This document shows positions 1-8,186 of a DNA stretch of 64,000 nucleotides, one piece after another. A model generated the notes under the pieces. It saw only the letters and a program-made list of their open reading frames with translations, did not search any database and was not told where the DNA came from. Every line of letters begins with the position of its first letter. The first letter of the stretch is position 1. Source of the stretch: Seleniibacterium sp963677135 (lineage in GTDB: Bacteria > Desulfobacterota > Desulfuromonadia > Desulfuromonadales > Geopsychrobacteraceae); NCBI GenBank assembly GCA_963677135.2, contig CAXXLS010000012.1:443689-507688 (forward strand), written 5' to 3'. The translations under genes and the position numbers were made by a program.

Positions 1-1053
1 AAGGTCAAACACACTGACGACAATTGAGTCCGTCTGCGAATTATTGTCAGAACCAGCAAACAACAACCCGCCCGGATGCTGGCGCATCAACGGGCAGAAC
101 CGCAAAGCCGCTGCGCGGCTTGGACATTGAATATTTTGCCTCTGTCAAAATGCCTACGGCATTTTTGCGGTTCTGGCCTTCAGCTGAGCCTGCTCAGCGT
201 GGGCCGGGTCGTTGCTGGCCTGAATGCTCCCTACTTGGAATTGCTGATCGTCATCCGGACATGTAAAAAGGGCGCTTTGTGCTTACTATTTGTCGCCCGC
301 CTGGGACAAATAGTCAGGCGCCGGGCGGGGGCGCGACCCCGCGGTCTAGTCTTTGACTGTGTCTGTTTAAACCTTAAAGCTAGATCAAGGTCGGCGGGTC
401 TCGGCCCGCCAGCCGACTCCCTTTTCTTTGATCGCAAAGAAAAGGGAGGAAAAGAAACTCTTTAAGGTCAAACATACTGACGACAATTGAGTCCGTCTGC
501 GAATTATTGTCAGAACCAGCAAACAACAACCCGCCCGGATGCTGGCGCATCAACGGGCAGAACCGCAAAGCCGCTTTGCGGCTTGGAGGTGAGAATTTTT
601 CATCAGTCAACATGCCAAGGGCATTTTTGCGGTTCTGGCCATGAGCTGAGCATGCTCAGCGTGGGCCGGGTCGTTGCTGTGCTGTATGCTACCGATAGCG
701 CACCGCAGGTCAAACCCGGACATGTGAAAGAGGGCGTTTTTTGGTTACTTTTTGAGGCCCGCTTGGGTCAAAAAGTAACACGCCGGGCGGGGGCGGAACC
801 CCGCTGTCTTGACTGTGATTCTGTCTGGTAAAACCCTAAAACAAGATCCAGATCGGCGGGTCTCGGCCCGCCAGCCGACTCCCTTTTCTTTGATCGCAAA
901 GAAAAGGGAGGAAAAGAAACTCTCAAAGTCAAACACACTGGCGATATGGGATTCAGCCAATCGCTGTAGGTCGTATTCTACCGGTAACAACCCGCCCGGA
1001 TGCTGGCGCATCAGCGGGCAGAACCGTAAAGCCGCTGCGCGGCTTGGTGGTGA
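1..1053 (+). repeat. Array 1 of ~460-bp modular hairpin repeats
   Basis: Two full units (1-463, 464-924) and a truncated third (925-about 1053); the window starts inside the array, so it probably extends left. Each unit is a chain of short inverted repeats: a variable head module, an AAGCCGC/GCGGCTT hairpin, an ATGCC/GGCAT hairpin, a GCTGAGC/GCTCAGC palindrome, a long stem (ACTATTTGTC/GACAAATAGT in unit 1, GTTACTTTTTGA/TCAAAAAGTAAC in unit 2), GCGGGG/CCCCGC, GGCGGG/CCCGCC, and CCCTTTTCTTTG/CAAAGAAAAGGG. The small ORFs across it are translations of the repeat and are not called as genes. The same family recurs inverted at 9371-10703 and 14606-16368. Confidence 0.9.
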
Positions 1054-1096
1054 AGAACTCATCGAATACCAAAACGACAACAGGAAAGATACAACC

Positions 1097-1582
1097 ATGA
1101 CTCAGTCGCAGATAATTCATGACAGCAATTACATTTTTTTCCAACGGAACGATGATCACCTCACCTTTTTTGAATTCGCCGCAGACGAAGTCCGCAAGCT
1201 GGGCAGTCTGAAGATTGGCTGGTCATTCGTTCTCGAAAAATTCATCACCAGTGACATTCCCGGCGAAGGGGAGATCGAGGCGGCGATCAATTATATCGAA
1301 GACGAACTGATGAAAGATCTGAGCCTGGTCAATGCCAAAGGGCTGAACCTGTATACCAGTGACGAGGAGCTTGTCAGGCTGTTGCAGGGGGATTGCGACC
1401 TGCTCGAATACACCAGAGAGGATATCGAAAGAGAATTTACCCGCTACGCCCTGATGTCCATGGGGCGCTCAGCCGTTGTTTCCGGGATCGTCATGGATCG
1501 GCAGCGCTATATCGCCCTGCTTGTGGTCAGGGAAATTCTCAATCACCTGAATTTTTCAAGTGTCGGACTGATTAATGGCTGA
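1097..1582 (+). CDS. Hypothetical protein, about 161 aa
   Basis: I do not recognise a family. The reading frame is open further upstream, but that part lies in the repeat array. The start is placed at the ATG at 1097, preceded by an AGGAAAG ribosome-binding site. The product is acidic, without signal peptide or membrane segment, and looks like a small soluble mostly helical protein; the C-terminal third (DRQRYIALLVVREILNHLNF) looks like an amphipathic helix. The gene stands alone between the truncated third repeat unit and the MscS gene. Its 5' region adjoins the repeat directly, so its promoter may lie in repeat DNA. Function unknown; that it is a gene rests on the RBS, length and codon pattern. 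Confidence 0.6.
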   Translation: MTQSQIIHDSNYIFFQRNDDHLTFFEFAADEVRKLGSLKIGWSFVLEKFITSDIPGEGEIEAAINYIEDELMKDLSLVNAKGLNLYTSDEELVRLLQGDCDLLEYTREDIEREFTRYALMSMGRSAVVSGIVMDRQRYIALLVVREILNHLNFSSVGLING

Positions 1583-1741
1583 TGTGTCTTTGGCCCTTCC
1601 TTTTTCGTGCGCATCCGCTGCCGTTTCTGTCAGGTGTGAAGAGGAAGGGGGAGGCCCGGATTTTGTCCCCTATATCTTCCTCTCGGCAAAAATTGACAGA
1701 TTTTGTTATCCTTGACTGAGTGCGACTAGAAAGGAGAGCGG

Positions 1742-2632
1742 ATGGACGGATCGGTGCTGTGGGAAAAAATCGACTATTATTTTAAGGAGTTTGTTCTTTT
1801 CAAGATTCAGGATGTCGGCATCACCATCAGCCACTTGGTGGTGGCGATGGTGGCGGTGATCTTTTCCCTGTTGGCTTCCAAAATCATCCGTTCAGCCCTT
1901 AAAAAGCATCTTTTTGCAAAACTTGATATCGATGAGGGGCTGCAGTACGCCCTGCTGCGGTTCATTCATTATGTCGTGGTGATCATCGGTTGCTATATCG
2001 GTCTCAAGACCGTCAATATCCCTCTGGGGGCCATCGTCGGACTGTTTGCCGTTATTGGCGTCGGTATCGGTTTCGGTCTGCAAAACCTGACGTCGAATTT
2101 CATCAGCGGGGTTATTCTCCTGCTTGAGCGGCCAGTCAAGGTGGGGGACCGCCTTGAGGTGAATGACGTCTGGGGCGACGTCAAGCGCATCAGTTTGCGC
2201 ACGACTCTGATCGAAACCCCGGACAATATCGCGATCATCGTGCCCAATTCCAAATTGCTTGAGAATGAAGTGATCAATTACAGCTACGGAGATCCGAAAA
2301 TCCGGTTGCGCATCCCGGTCGGCATTGCCTACGGCTCCGATTGTGACAAGGCGACCCGTATTCTCATTGAGATCGCCGATCAGCATGCGCAGGTTCTCAA
2401 CCATCCGAAACCGAAGGTCTGGTTTCGGGAGTTCGGCGATTCCTCACTTAATTTTGAGCTGTTGTGCTGGATACCCAATTCGGTTACCAAATTTGATATC
2501 ATCAGTGAACTCAACTATGCCATCGATCGGGCGTTTCGCGATAACCAGATCGAAATTCCTTTCCCGCAGCGCGATCTGCATCTGCGTTCTTCCGGGGCTT
2601 TGCTTCGCATTGGCCAGGACGAACGGAGCTGA
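1742..2632 (+). CDS. Small-conductance mechanosensitive channel, MscS family
   Basis: An inner-membrane channel that opens under membrane tension to release solutes during hypo-osmotic shock (family knowledge). The 296-aa protein has the minimal MscS layout: a first hydrophobic helix at about residues 28-50, a second at about 70-92, and the Gly/Ala-rich pore helix TM3 with its continuation at about 93-125 (IGVGIGFGLQNLTSNFISG). The beta domain follows (ERPVKVGDRLEVNDVWGDVKRISLRTT, quoted in part: KVGDRLEV, GDVKRISLR), then the alpha/beta C-terminal domain. Length and order match E. coli-type MscS. A good RBS (AAAGGAGAG) precedes the ATG. It is monocistronic and converges with the YegD-like gene. 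Whether it gates on tension alone cannot be told from sequence. Confidence 0.9.
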   Translation: MDGSVLWEKIDYYFKEFVLFKIQDVGITISHLVVAMVAVIFSLLASKIIRSALKKHLFAKLDIDEGLQYALLRFIHYVVVIIGCYIGLKTVNIPLGAIVGLFAVIGVGIGFGLQNLTSNFISGVILLLERPVKVGDRLEVNDVWGDVKRISLRTTLIETPDNIAIIVPNSKLLENEVINYSYGDPKIRLRIPVGIAYGSDCDKATRILIEIADQHAQVLNHPKPKVWFREFGDSSLNFELLCWIPNSVTKFDIISELNYAIDRAFRDNQIEIPFPQRDLHLRSSGALLRIGQDERS

Positions 2633-2695
2633 TGCCCCGGGCCGACGACCACCCATCCTCTCGGCTGTGGCGACGGGGGGCCGGTCCGGTACTGG

Positions 2696-3967
2696 TTACG
2701 TTGCCAGTCTCGGCACGCTCAACCCCAGGCCCTGGGCGACACTGGTAAAGGCGTTGTGATTTTCCAGCTTCTTTGCGCCGAAACGGTCGCTGAACAGTCT
2801 CTGGATGTACGGAATTCTTGAGGTTCCCCCGGTCAGCGACACCGTATCGATCTGGTCCGCGCGCAATCCGCATTGATTCAGAACCTCATCAAGGCATTTT
2901 TCAATTTTGCTGAAATTCACCCGGTTGATGTCTTCGAATTCCTGTTTCGTCAGCTCTTCGTCCAGATCAAGACCCGTCTCGCTGAACCGGATGCTGGTGC
3001 GTTCAGCGTTTGACAGCTCACACTTGGCGTGTTCGATCGCCTGAAACAGGGCAAAGCCGTAATTGTCCTCAATGATGTTTTCCAGGTTGCGTATCGCTTG
3101 GGGGGTGTCGGTGCTGCGCTTGATGATGCGGATCAGTTCGCGGTTCCGGCGGGTTCGCAGCAGTGGGATGCGGTGCCACTGGGTCAGGGTATGGGTAAGG
3201 CTGACCGGCACCTCGGTCCATTGCTCCGAAGCAAAGGCCTTATACCTGGCATTGCGGCCAAAATGGTGGGCGACTTTGTCCCACATGATCTGCGAGTCAA
3301 ATTTATCGCCGGCCACATAAACCCCGCCCAGGCCGAGGACGGCGTCCTGGCGATCGTCTTTCGCCGTGTCTCCCCCGGTGACCCTGATGACCGAGAAATC
3401 GGAGGTTCCGCCGCCAAAATCACCGATAAAGACGATCTTTTCCCGACCGTTCGGCAGCGTATCCTGGTAGGCCTGAGCCGCGGCGAGGGGTTCATACTGA
3501 AACCGGATATTTTTGAACCCCGCCTTGCGGGCGGCGGTCTCCAGGGATTTTTCAGCGGCTTTGTCTCTGGCGGCATCGTCCGAGAAAAGCACCGGGCGGC
3601 CCAGAACGACACTGTCGACCTCGGCGCCGACATGCTTTTCCCCTTGTTTTTTGAGTTGCCTGAGGATGATGGCAATCAGGTCATCAATGGCATAGCGTCT
3701 GCCGTAAATTTCGGTTCCGCTAAAGCTGCTGGGCAGAAAGGTTTTGATCGATTGCATAAAACGACCGCAGCCGCCCTCTTCAATATACTGGCGGATTGCT
3801 TCCGCCCCGGTGAAAATGTCATTGTCCTCGTTGAAGTAAAGGACCGAACGCATCAGACTGCGGGTCTTGCTGGCCGCGTCGACGCTGACCATGTCCACCT
3901 GGCCATTCCGATAGACGGAGAGGGCTGAATTACTGGTTCCGAAGTCGATACCGAATACGATCTGCAC
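2696..3967 (-). CDS. yegD: Hsp70-family chaperone-like protein (YegD type)
   Basis: Actin/Hsp70-fold ATPase without a canonical peptide-binding domain, as in E. coli YegD. The 423-aa protein starts with the phosphate-1 loop GIDFGTSNSALSV (residues 5-17), has a phosphate-2 motif FIGDFGGGTSDFSV at about 180-193, and the adenosine motif SLTGGTSRIPYIQ near residue 380. It ends shortly after, so the substrate-binding half of DnaK is absent. The start is GTG at 3967, with GGGAGGA about 7 nt upstream. No DnaJ or GrpE partner is nearby. Client and cellular role are not known for this family; the Hsp70-like ATPase assignment is firm. Confidence 0.88.
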   Translation of the reverse strand: MQIVFGIDFGTSNSALSVYRNGQVDMVSVDAASKTRSLMRSVLYFNEDNDIFTGAEAIRQYIEEGGCGRFMQSIKTFLPSSFSGTEIYGRRYAIDDLIAIILRQLKKQGEKHVGAEVDSVVLGRPVLFSDDAARDKAAEKSLETAARKAGFKNIRFQYEPLAAAQAYQDTLPNGREKIVFIGDFGGGTSDFSVIRVTGGDTAKDDRQDAVLGLGGVYVAGDKFDSQIMWDKVAHHFGRNARYKAFASEQWTEVPVSLTHTLTQWHRIPLLRTRRNRELIRIIKRSTDTPQAIRNLENIIEDNYGFALFQAIEHAKCELSNAERTSIRFSETGLDLDEELTKQEFEDINRVNFSKIEKCLDEVLNQCGLRADQIDTVSLTGGTSRIPYIQRLFSDRFGAKKLENHNAFTSVAQGLGLSVPRLAT

Positions 3968-4110
3968 TGTTGTCCTCCCGGGCTTAAACTGAAGCGAAGT
4001 GACGGTTCTAGACGATAACGGTGTGCAAATGCAAGTCCCAACCTGGAAAAGTTTTCGACCCGGAGTCAGTCAACTTAGGGAGACAAGATCAAAAAAAATT
4101 ACTATTAATC

Positions 4111-4139
4111 TTGCCTAATCAGCTTTTCGCAACTATAAT
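4111..4139 (+). promoter_or_regulatory. Sigma-70-type promoter before the first TctC gene
   Basis: TTGCCT at 4111-4116 and a perfect TATAAT at 4134-4139 are separated by 17 bp. Transcription would start near 4146, leaving a 5' leader of about 165 nt before the ATG at 4314. I see no recognisable riboswitch or attenuator in that leader. The rest of the 345-bp gap (3968-4313) shows nothing I can name. Confidence 0.6.
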
Positions 4140-4313
4140 GCCGCAGAAATTCCCATAATTGTTACGAAATATTCAGAGCGTTCTGTCCCTGCAACCGGGA
4201 GTTTCAGAAGTGGCGGGCATGCTCCTTGCGCACCACGAAAAGACAATCTGCCTGGAAGGGATGACAATAATAAGATGTGTCACTAATTCTTTTGATCAAG
4301 GGAGGCAGAAACA

Positions 4314-5318
4314 ATGAACCGTTCAAGATGGTTTGCTTTTGTTCTGATTGCGGGGGTGATGCTGGCCGGCCATGCCAGGGCAGAGGACTATCCCGCTCAG
4401 CCGATAATCGGGTACATCGCCTGGGGAGCCGGCGGCGGGACCGACACGGTGTCACGTCTGGTGACTCCGATTGCAGAAAAAGTACTCGGGCAGTCGATCG
4501 TTATGGTCAACAAGGCCGGCCAGACCGGTACGCTGGCCACCGTGGCGGCCTACCAGGCCAAGGCCGATGGCCATACGCTGCTGTTTCATGCGGAAAATCC
4601 GCAATTGTACCAGGTCCTTGGCCTGTCCGAACTCAGCTACGACGAATTTGATCCGATCATGCTTTTTGTACAGGGATCGACAGTGCTGGTCGCTCCCAAG
4701 GGTTCGTCGATCAAAACCTATGCTGACCTGATCGACAGCGCCAAAAAAAATCCCGGGAAGCTGTCCATTGGCATCAGTGGCGTGGGAGGGCAGCCCTGGG
4801 TCACCTCAAAACTGATTAAAAAGGTGGAAGGTGTTGATTTTCGGCACGTCTCTTTCAACGGCGACGGACCGCTCATTTCCGCCCTGCTTGGAGGCAGGAT
4901 AAGTGCAAGCGGGCTGGCGGTGAGTGCGGCCATTCCTTATATCAAAAGCGGCGACCTGCAAGCGCTGGCGATCATGAAAAATTCGCCCAACAAGACGTTC
5001 CCCGACGTTCCTTACATTACCCAGTTGAATCCCGACTATAATGACATCATGAAAGCTTCCGGTTTTTTCTACGGGGTATACGTCAAGAAGGGGACCCCGT
5101 CGGCAGTGAAAGATACCTTGGTGAAGGCCTTTGCCAAAGCGCTTGAAAACCAGGAGTTTAAGGATTACGCCAAAATGAACGGCCTGACCGTTCTGGGCTA
5201 CAGCGGTGATAAGGCCCGTCAGTTCATCAACAACTGGCGCTCGCTGATGTCCTGGTTGATCTGGGATTCCGGTGCCGGGAAAAATTCTCCGGAGACATTC
5301 GGCATACCTAAAATGTGA
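4314..5318 (+). CDS. Periplasmic solute-binding protein, TctC/Bug family
   Basis: Extracytoplasmic binding protein of the tripartite tricarboxylate transporter type; such proteins bind carboxylates or other small acids. The 334-aa product has a Sec signal peptide (MNRSRWF then a hydrophobic stretch and HARA, cleavage predicted at about residue 23). The family signature follows at once: YPAQPIIGYIAWGAGGGTD, with the Gly-rich loop and the Asp that contacts the ligand carboxylate. A GGGAGGCAG RBS lies 9 nt before the ATG. No TctA or TctB membrane subunits are in the neighbourhood, so it is an orphan like many Bug proteins, and the second binding protein downstream may be a divergent relative. 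Ligand unknown. Confidence 0.85.
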   Translation: MNRSRWFAFVLIAGVMLAGHARAEDYPAQPIIGYIAWGAGGGTDTVSRLVTPIAEKVLGQSIVMVNKAGQTGTLATVAAYQAKADGHTLLFHAENPQLYQVLGLSELSYDEFDPIMLFVQGSTVLVAPKGSSIKTYADLIDSAKKNPGKLSIGISGVGGQPWVTSKLIKKVEGVDFRHVSFNGDGPLISALLGGRISASGLAVSAAIPYIKSGDLQALAIMKNSPNKTFPDVPYITQLNPDYNDIMKASGFFYGVYVKKGTPSAVKDTLVKAFAKALENQEFKDYAKMNGLTVLGYSGDKARQFINNWRSLMSWLIWDSGAGKNSPETFGIPKM

Positions 5319-5674
5319 TCCGGGTGGCGGTATCGAGGGGGGAGTCGACAGGCCTGTCTTTCGTAAAGCCATCATCGTTGTTCTGTATAAAACTTGAAAA
5401 AAGATGGAGCCAGAAAGATCTCAATGGCGGGGGGTGGCTTATGTTCGTTTCGGCAGTACAATCGTTTCAGTTGCTTTCCTTTAAACAGATCTCCTGGTTC
5501 GGAAGAATAACGCCCCTAAATGAAAACCACCATTTTCGCTGTCTCTGTTCAGTGGTCTGCAAAGCGGTCGGACGGCTCAACCTGTCGTTTACCACGGGGT
5601 CGTGAGGACTCTAGGAGGCCGTTCAGGTTTTTCAGGAAACGTACCTCATTGCTAAATTTTTCAGGAACAGGTCT
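5319..5674. other. Intergenic region, no gene seen
   Basis: 356 bp between the two binding-protein genes. A 96-aa open frame crosses it but has no RBS and no protein-like composition, so it is not called. I see no clear terminator or convincing promoter; the downstream gene has its own RBS (AGGAACAGG) at about 5660-5668. Confidence 0.5.
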
Positions 5675-6709
5675 ATGAAGAATACTTTGGTTCGTATGTT
5701 TGTCTGTTTTTTTCTGTTTGCCGCTCCCGGGATGGTTCTGGCCGAGGCGCCAATTGCCCAGGATATCCGTATCGTTGTCGGGGCCTCGTCCCCCCGTGGC
5801 GATGTCTACCAGAGTTCTGTCATCATGGCGGAAGCTTTGCAGAAAAAGCTGGGTGTCAAGGTGACGGTTGACGTTGTGGGTGTGCAGGAGGGCCTGAAAG
5901 CCGTGGAACAGGACGGGGAGAGCGGGGCAACCCTGATGATTTCCCATGATGCCGCCTACCTCGGCGCCCTGTACGGCGTCAAGGGGCAGAAAGATCTGTT
6001 TGCGAATTTCACGGTCGGGCCGGCCATCGCCATCAATCCCGGCAATGCCTATCTCGCCTCCCGGCATTCACAGTACTGGTCGATATTTGAAGTCATCGAC
6101 GCCTGTCTGAGGGATGTCAGGGTGCGGGTCGCCATTGCGCCTGGCGGCCCCTCCGAGGTCGGCTATTCGGCCCTGAAAAATGCCGTCAGGATCATGGCTC
6201 CGGGCAAGGAAAAGAACTTGGTTGCGGTTCCGGCCCTTTCTCAGGAGGACAGGAATCAGGCCCTTTTCGACGGCAAGGCCGACATTATCAGCGGTTCGGT
6301 TCAGGCGAATGAAAAATTCGCCAAGCTGCCCGTCTATGAAAGAACCGGAATGCGTATTATCTGGTCACCGACCAGGATGGCGACCATGCGCTGGGCCGCA
6401 CAGGAAGGGTTCGGCAAAATTGCCAAGCAGGATATCATCCGCCTGCTCGAACCCTACACCTGGATTCCCTACGATCAAAACACCAATTTTACCTTCGATA
6501 AGGAAATCTTCTTTGTCTACAACAGGAACGTCAGTCCGGACCTGATCCGATATCTGGACAAGATACTGGGGGAAATTTTCGCTGTTGGAGGAGTTCGCCC
6601 GCAGTTGAAGGACGCCTTCCTCATCCCCGACTTTAAGCCATCCTGGATGACAAAGGAGCACCTTCTTGAAAAGAATGAATTTGTAGCGCGGATGATCAAG
6701 GGACTCTGA
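5675..6709 (+). CDS. Divergent TctC/Bug-like periplasmic binding protein
   Basis: 344-aa secreted protein with a clear signal peptide (MKNTLVRMFVCFFLFAAPG, cleavage near VLAEA, about residue 24). After it comes a first strand and loop (IRIVVGASSPRGDVYQSS) at the place where TctC/Bug proteins have their ligand loop, but the Gly-Gly-Gly-Thr-Asp signature is replaced. The length and the C-terminal region fit a two-lobed periplasmic binding protein. The assignment is therefore by similarity of layout and by position next to a clear TctC gene. Another type of binding protein is possible. It could form a two-component ligand-sensing set with its neighbour, but nothing in the sequence proves this. 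Confidence 0.6.
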   Translation: MKNTLVRMFVCFFLFAAPGMVLAEAPIAQDIRIVVGASSPRGDVYQSSVIMAEALQKKLGVKVTVDVVGVQEGLKAVEQDGESGATLMISHDAAYLGALYGVKGQKDLFANFTVGPAIAINPGNAYLASRHSQYWSIFEVIDACLRDVRVRVAIAPGGPSEVGYSALKNAVRIMAPGKEKNLVAVPALSQEDRNQALFDGKADIISGSVQANEKFAKLPVYERTGMRIIWSPTRMATMRWAAQEGFGKIAKQDIIRLLEPYTWIPYDQNTNFTFDKEIFFVYNRNVSPDLIRYLDKILGEIFAVGGVRPQLKDAFLIPDFKPSWMTKEHLLEKNEFVARMIKGL

Positions 6710-6731
6710 CTTGAGAAATCCGAGATTTTTC

Positions 6732-6762
6732 GCCCCGGCAGAAGCATCTGCCGGGGCTTTTG
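6732..6762 (+). terminator. Rho-independent terminator after the second binding protein
   Basis: Perfect 11-bp stem GCCCCGGCAGA/TCTGCCGGGGC with an AGCA loop, followed by TTTT. It sits 23 bp after the stop codon of the binding-protein gene. A TATAAT-like element (6764-6769) follows directly and may serve the acetyltransferase gene. Confidence 0.85.
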
Positions 6763-6879
6763 CTATAATGGGCCAAGGTCTTCACAGCCGGGTGTCGCCC
6801 CGGGATTTCAGAGGCCTTCGGGCGTCTGATTCATGCGACCCGAAAAGGCGGCGTCAGAATAAAGAAAAGGTTTTTCTGC

Positions 6880-7392
6880 ATGGACTCAGAGATCGTGATT
6901 CGAGATGAAACGGCTGCCGATATCCAGACCATATCGGACGTGATCCGTGCGGCGTTTGAGACTCTTGAGGTCAGCGATCATACGGAGCAGTTTGTCGTCA
7001 AGGCCCTGCGCGCAGCCGGTGCGCTGAGAGTGTCATTGGTCGCCGAAGTCGAGGGGCAGGTCGTCGGCCATATTGCATTTTCCCCGGTCATCATGACCGA
7101 CGGGACAAAAGGCTGGTACGGATTGGGCCCGGTGTCCGTCACCCCTGATTTCCAGCGACAGGGGATCGGCCAGGCCTTGATCAGGGACGGTCTGGCCCGT
7201 TTACGGCATCTGCATGCGGGGGGCTGTTGCCTGGTTGGTCATCCCCGATACTACCGGCAATTCGGTTTTGAGAACGTGTCCGGACTCGTTTACGAAGGGG
7301 TGCCGGGCGAGTTTCTCTTTGTCCTGCCCTTTGGGGATCATATTCCCTCCGGGCAAGTTATTTTTCATGACGCCTTCAAGGCGCAATCCTGA
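6880..7392 (+). CDS. GNAT N-acetyltransferase, YhbS-like
   Basis: 170-aa single-domain acyltransferase that transfers acetyl from acetyl-CoA to an unknown amine. The acetyl-CoA binding motif A is clear: VSVTPDFQRQGIGQALI at about residues 87-103, with the Q/RxxGxG/A phosphate loop. The following segment GCCLVGHPRYYRQFGFE is typical of the YhbS (COG3153) subgroup. The ATG at 6880 follows an AAAAGG-rich stretch; no better start exists in frame. It stands alone after a terminator. Substrate cannot be inferred. Confidence 0.85.
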   Translation: MDSEIVIRDETAADIQTISDVIRAAFETLEVSDHTEQFVVKALRAAGALRVSLVAEVEGQVVGHIAFSPVIMTDGTKGWYGLGPVSVTPDFQRQGIGQALIRDGLARLRHLHAGGCCLVGHPRYYRQFGFENVSGLVYEGVPGEFLFVLPFGDHIPSGQVIFHDAFKAQS

Positions 7393-7600
7393 TGCGCAAT
7401 TCTAATGATATCCTGCTGAGGTATGCCTGGCGGGCGGCAACCATCTTTTAGGGAGACCTCCGTGCCTGGACTTGCAGGGAGATAAAGGGGTATGTCGCCG
7501 GTGAAAAGTAGGGTATAGTCATATTTTAAGCGTCGAACTGAAATTATGACACCTCATTCAGGTAACGCCTTTGCCCGTTGGGCCACCTGCTCGAAACACT

Positions 7601-8089
7601 ATGAATCGACTGATCTCGTCAGCAAACAGGGTGACCCTGGTTGCGGTGACCACCCTGATTTCCATATTGTCCTCCCTGAGCATATTTTATGTGCTGTATG
7701 GCTTTCTGGGGGTCGATATAAGGCCCTCGGAGATGATGGTCGGCGTCCTGGCTCCCCTGTTGATCGCATCCTCAGTAACCTGGTTTCTCTACGGCCTGAT
7801 CAAGAAGCTCGAGCAGCTCGAGCAGGAATTGCGGAACAGCATCACCAGGGAAAAAGAGGACGTCTACCTGGCGACAATTCATGGTTCTCAGCATATCACC
7901 AACAACCTGCTGAACGGACTTATCCTGATCGACATGGAAATCAACAAGCACCCTGACTTTGATCAGGAGAGTAAGCGGCAGTTTGAAGAATTGCTGAAAG
8001 ATTCCAGGAAGCTGATGACGCAGCTTTCATCCGTCGATGATATCAACGCGGAAAAAATCAGAAAATCCGTCGCTCCCGGGGAGCAATAG
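7601..8089 (+). CDS. Two-helix membrane protein with a histidine-kinase DHp-like segment
   Basis: 162-aa protein from the ATG at 7601 (the frame can be extended to a TTG at 7571, but the ATG gives a normal membrane N-terminus; neither has a strong RBS). Two membrane helices lie at about residues 12-36 and 45-67, followed by a charged coiled coil (KKLEQLEQELRNSI) and a segment ATIHGSQHITNNLLNG at about 91-106. That segment resembles the H-box of a sensor kinase, with His94 and His98. No ATP-binding domain follows; the protein ends after about 55 further residues. It may be a truncated or regulatory kinase-like partner. Function is unknown. Confidence 0.65.
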   Translation: MNRLISSANRVTLVAVTTLISILSSLSIFYVLYGFLGVDIRPSEMMVGVLAPLLIASSVTWFLYGLIKKLEQLEQELRNSITREKEDVYLATIHGSQHITNNLLNGLILIDMEINKHPDFDQESKRQFEELLKDSRKLMTQLSSVDDINAEKIRKSVAPGEQ

Positions 8090-8186
8090 TTTCCCCGCCG
8101 ATGCGGATAGCTCCAATCCTCCTTGAAATGCAGGCCACGAATTTTTCATGTAGTTCTTTGCTCAGCTTCAGGCTATCCTGCCGCCC

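Noticed and set aside
24..1090. Several ORFs of 60-130 aa across array 1 (and similar ones in arrays 2 and 3)
   Set aside because: They are translations of the repeat in different frames; the same fragments recur in every copy and orientation, with no RBS.
5315..5605. A 96-aa ORF between the binding-protein genes
   Set aside because: No RBS, low-quality composition and overlap with the preceding stop region.
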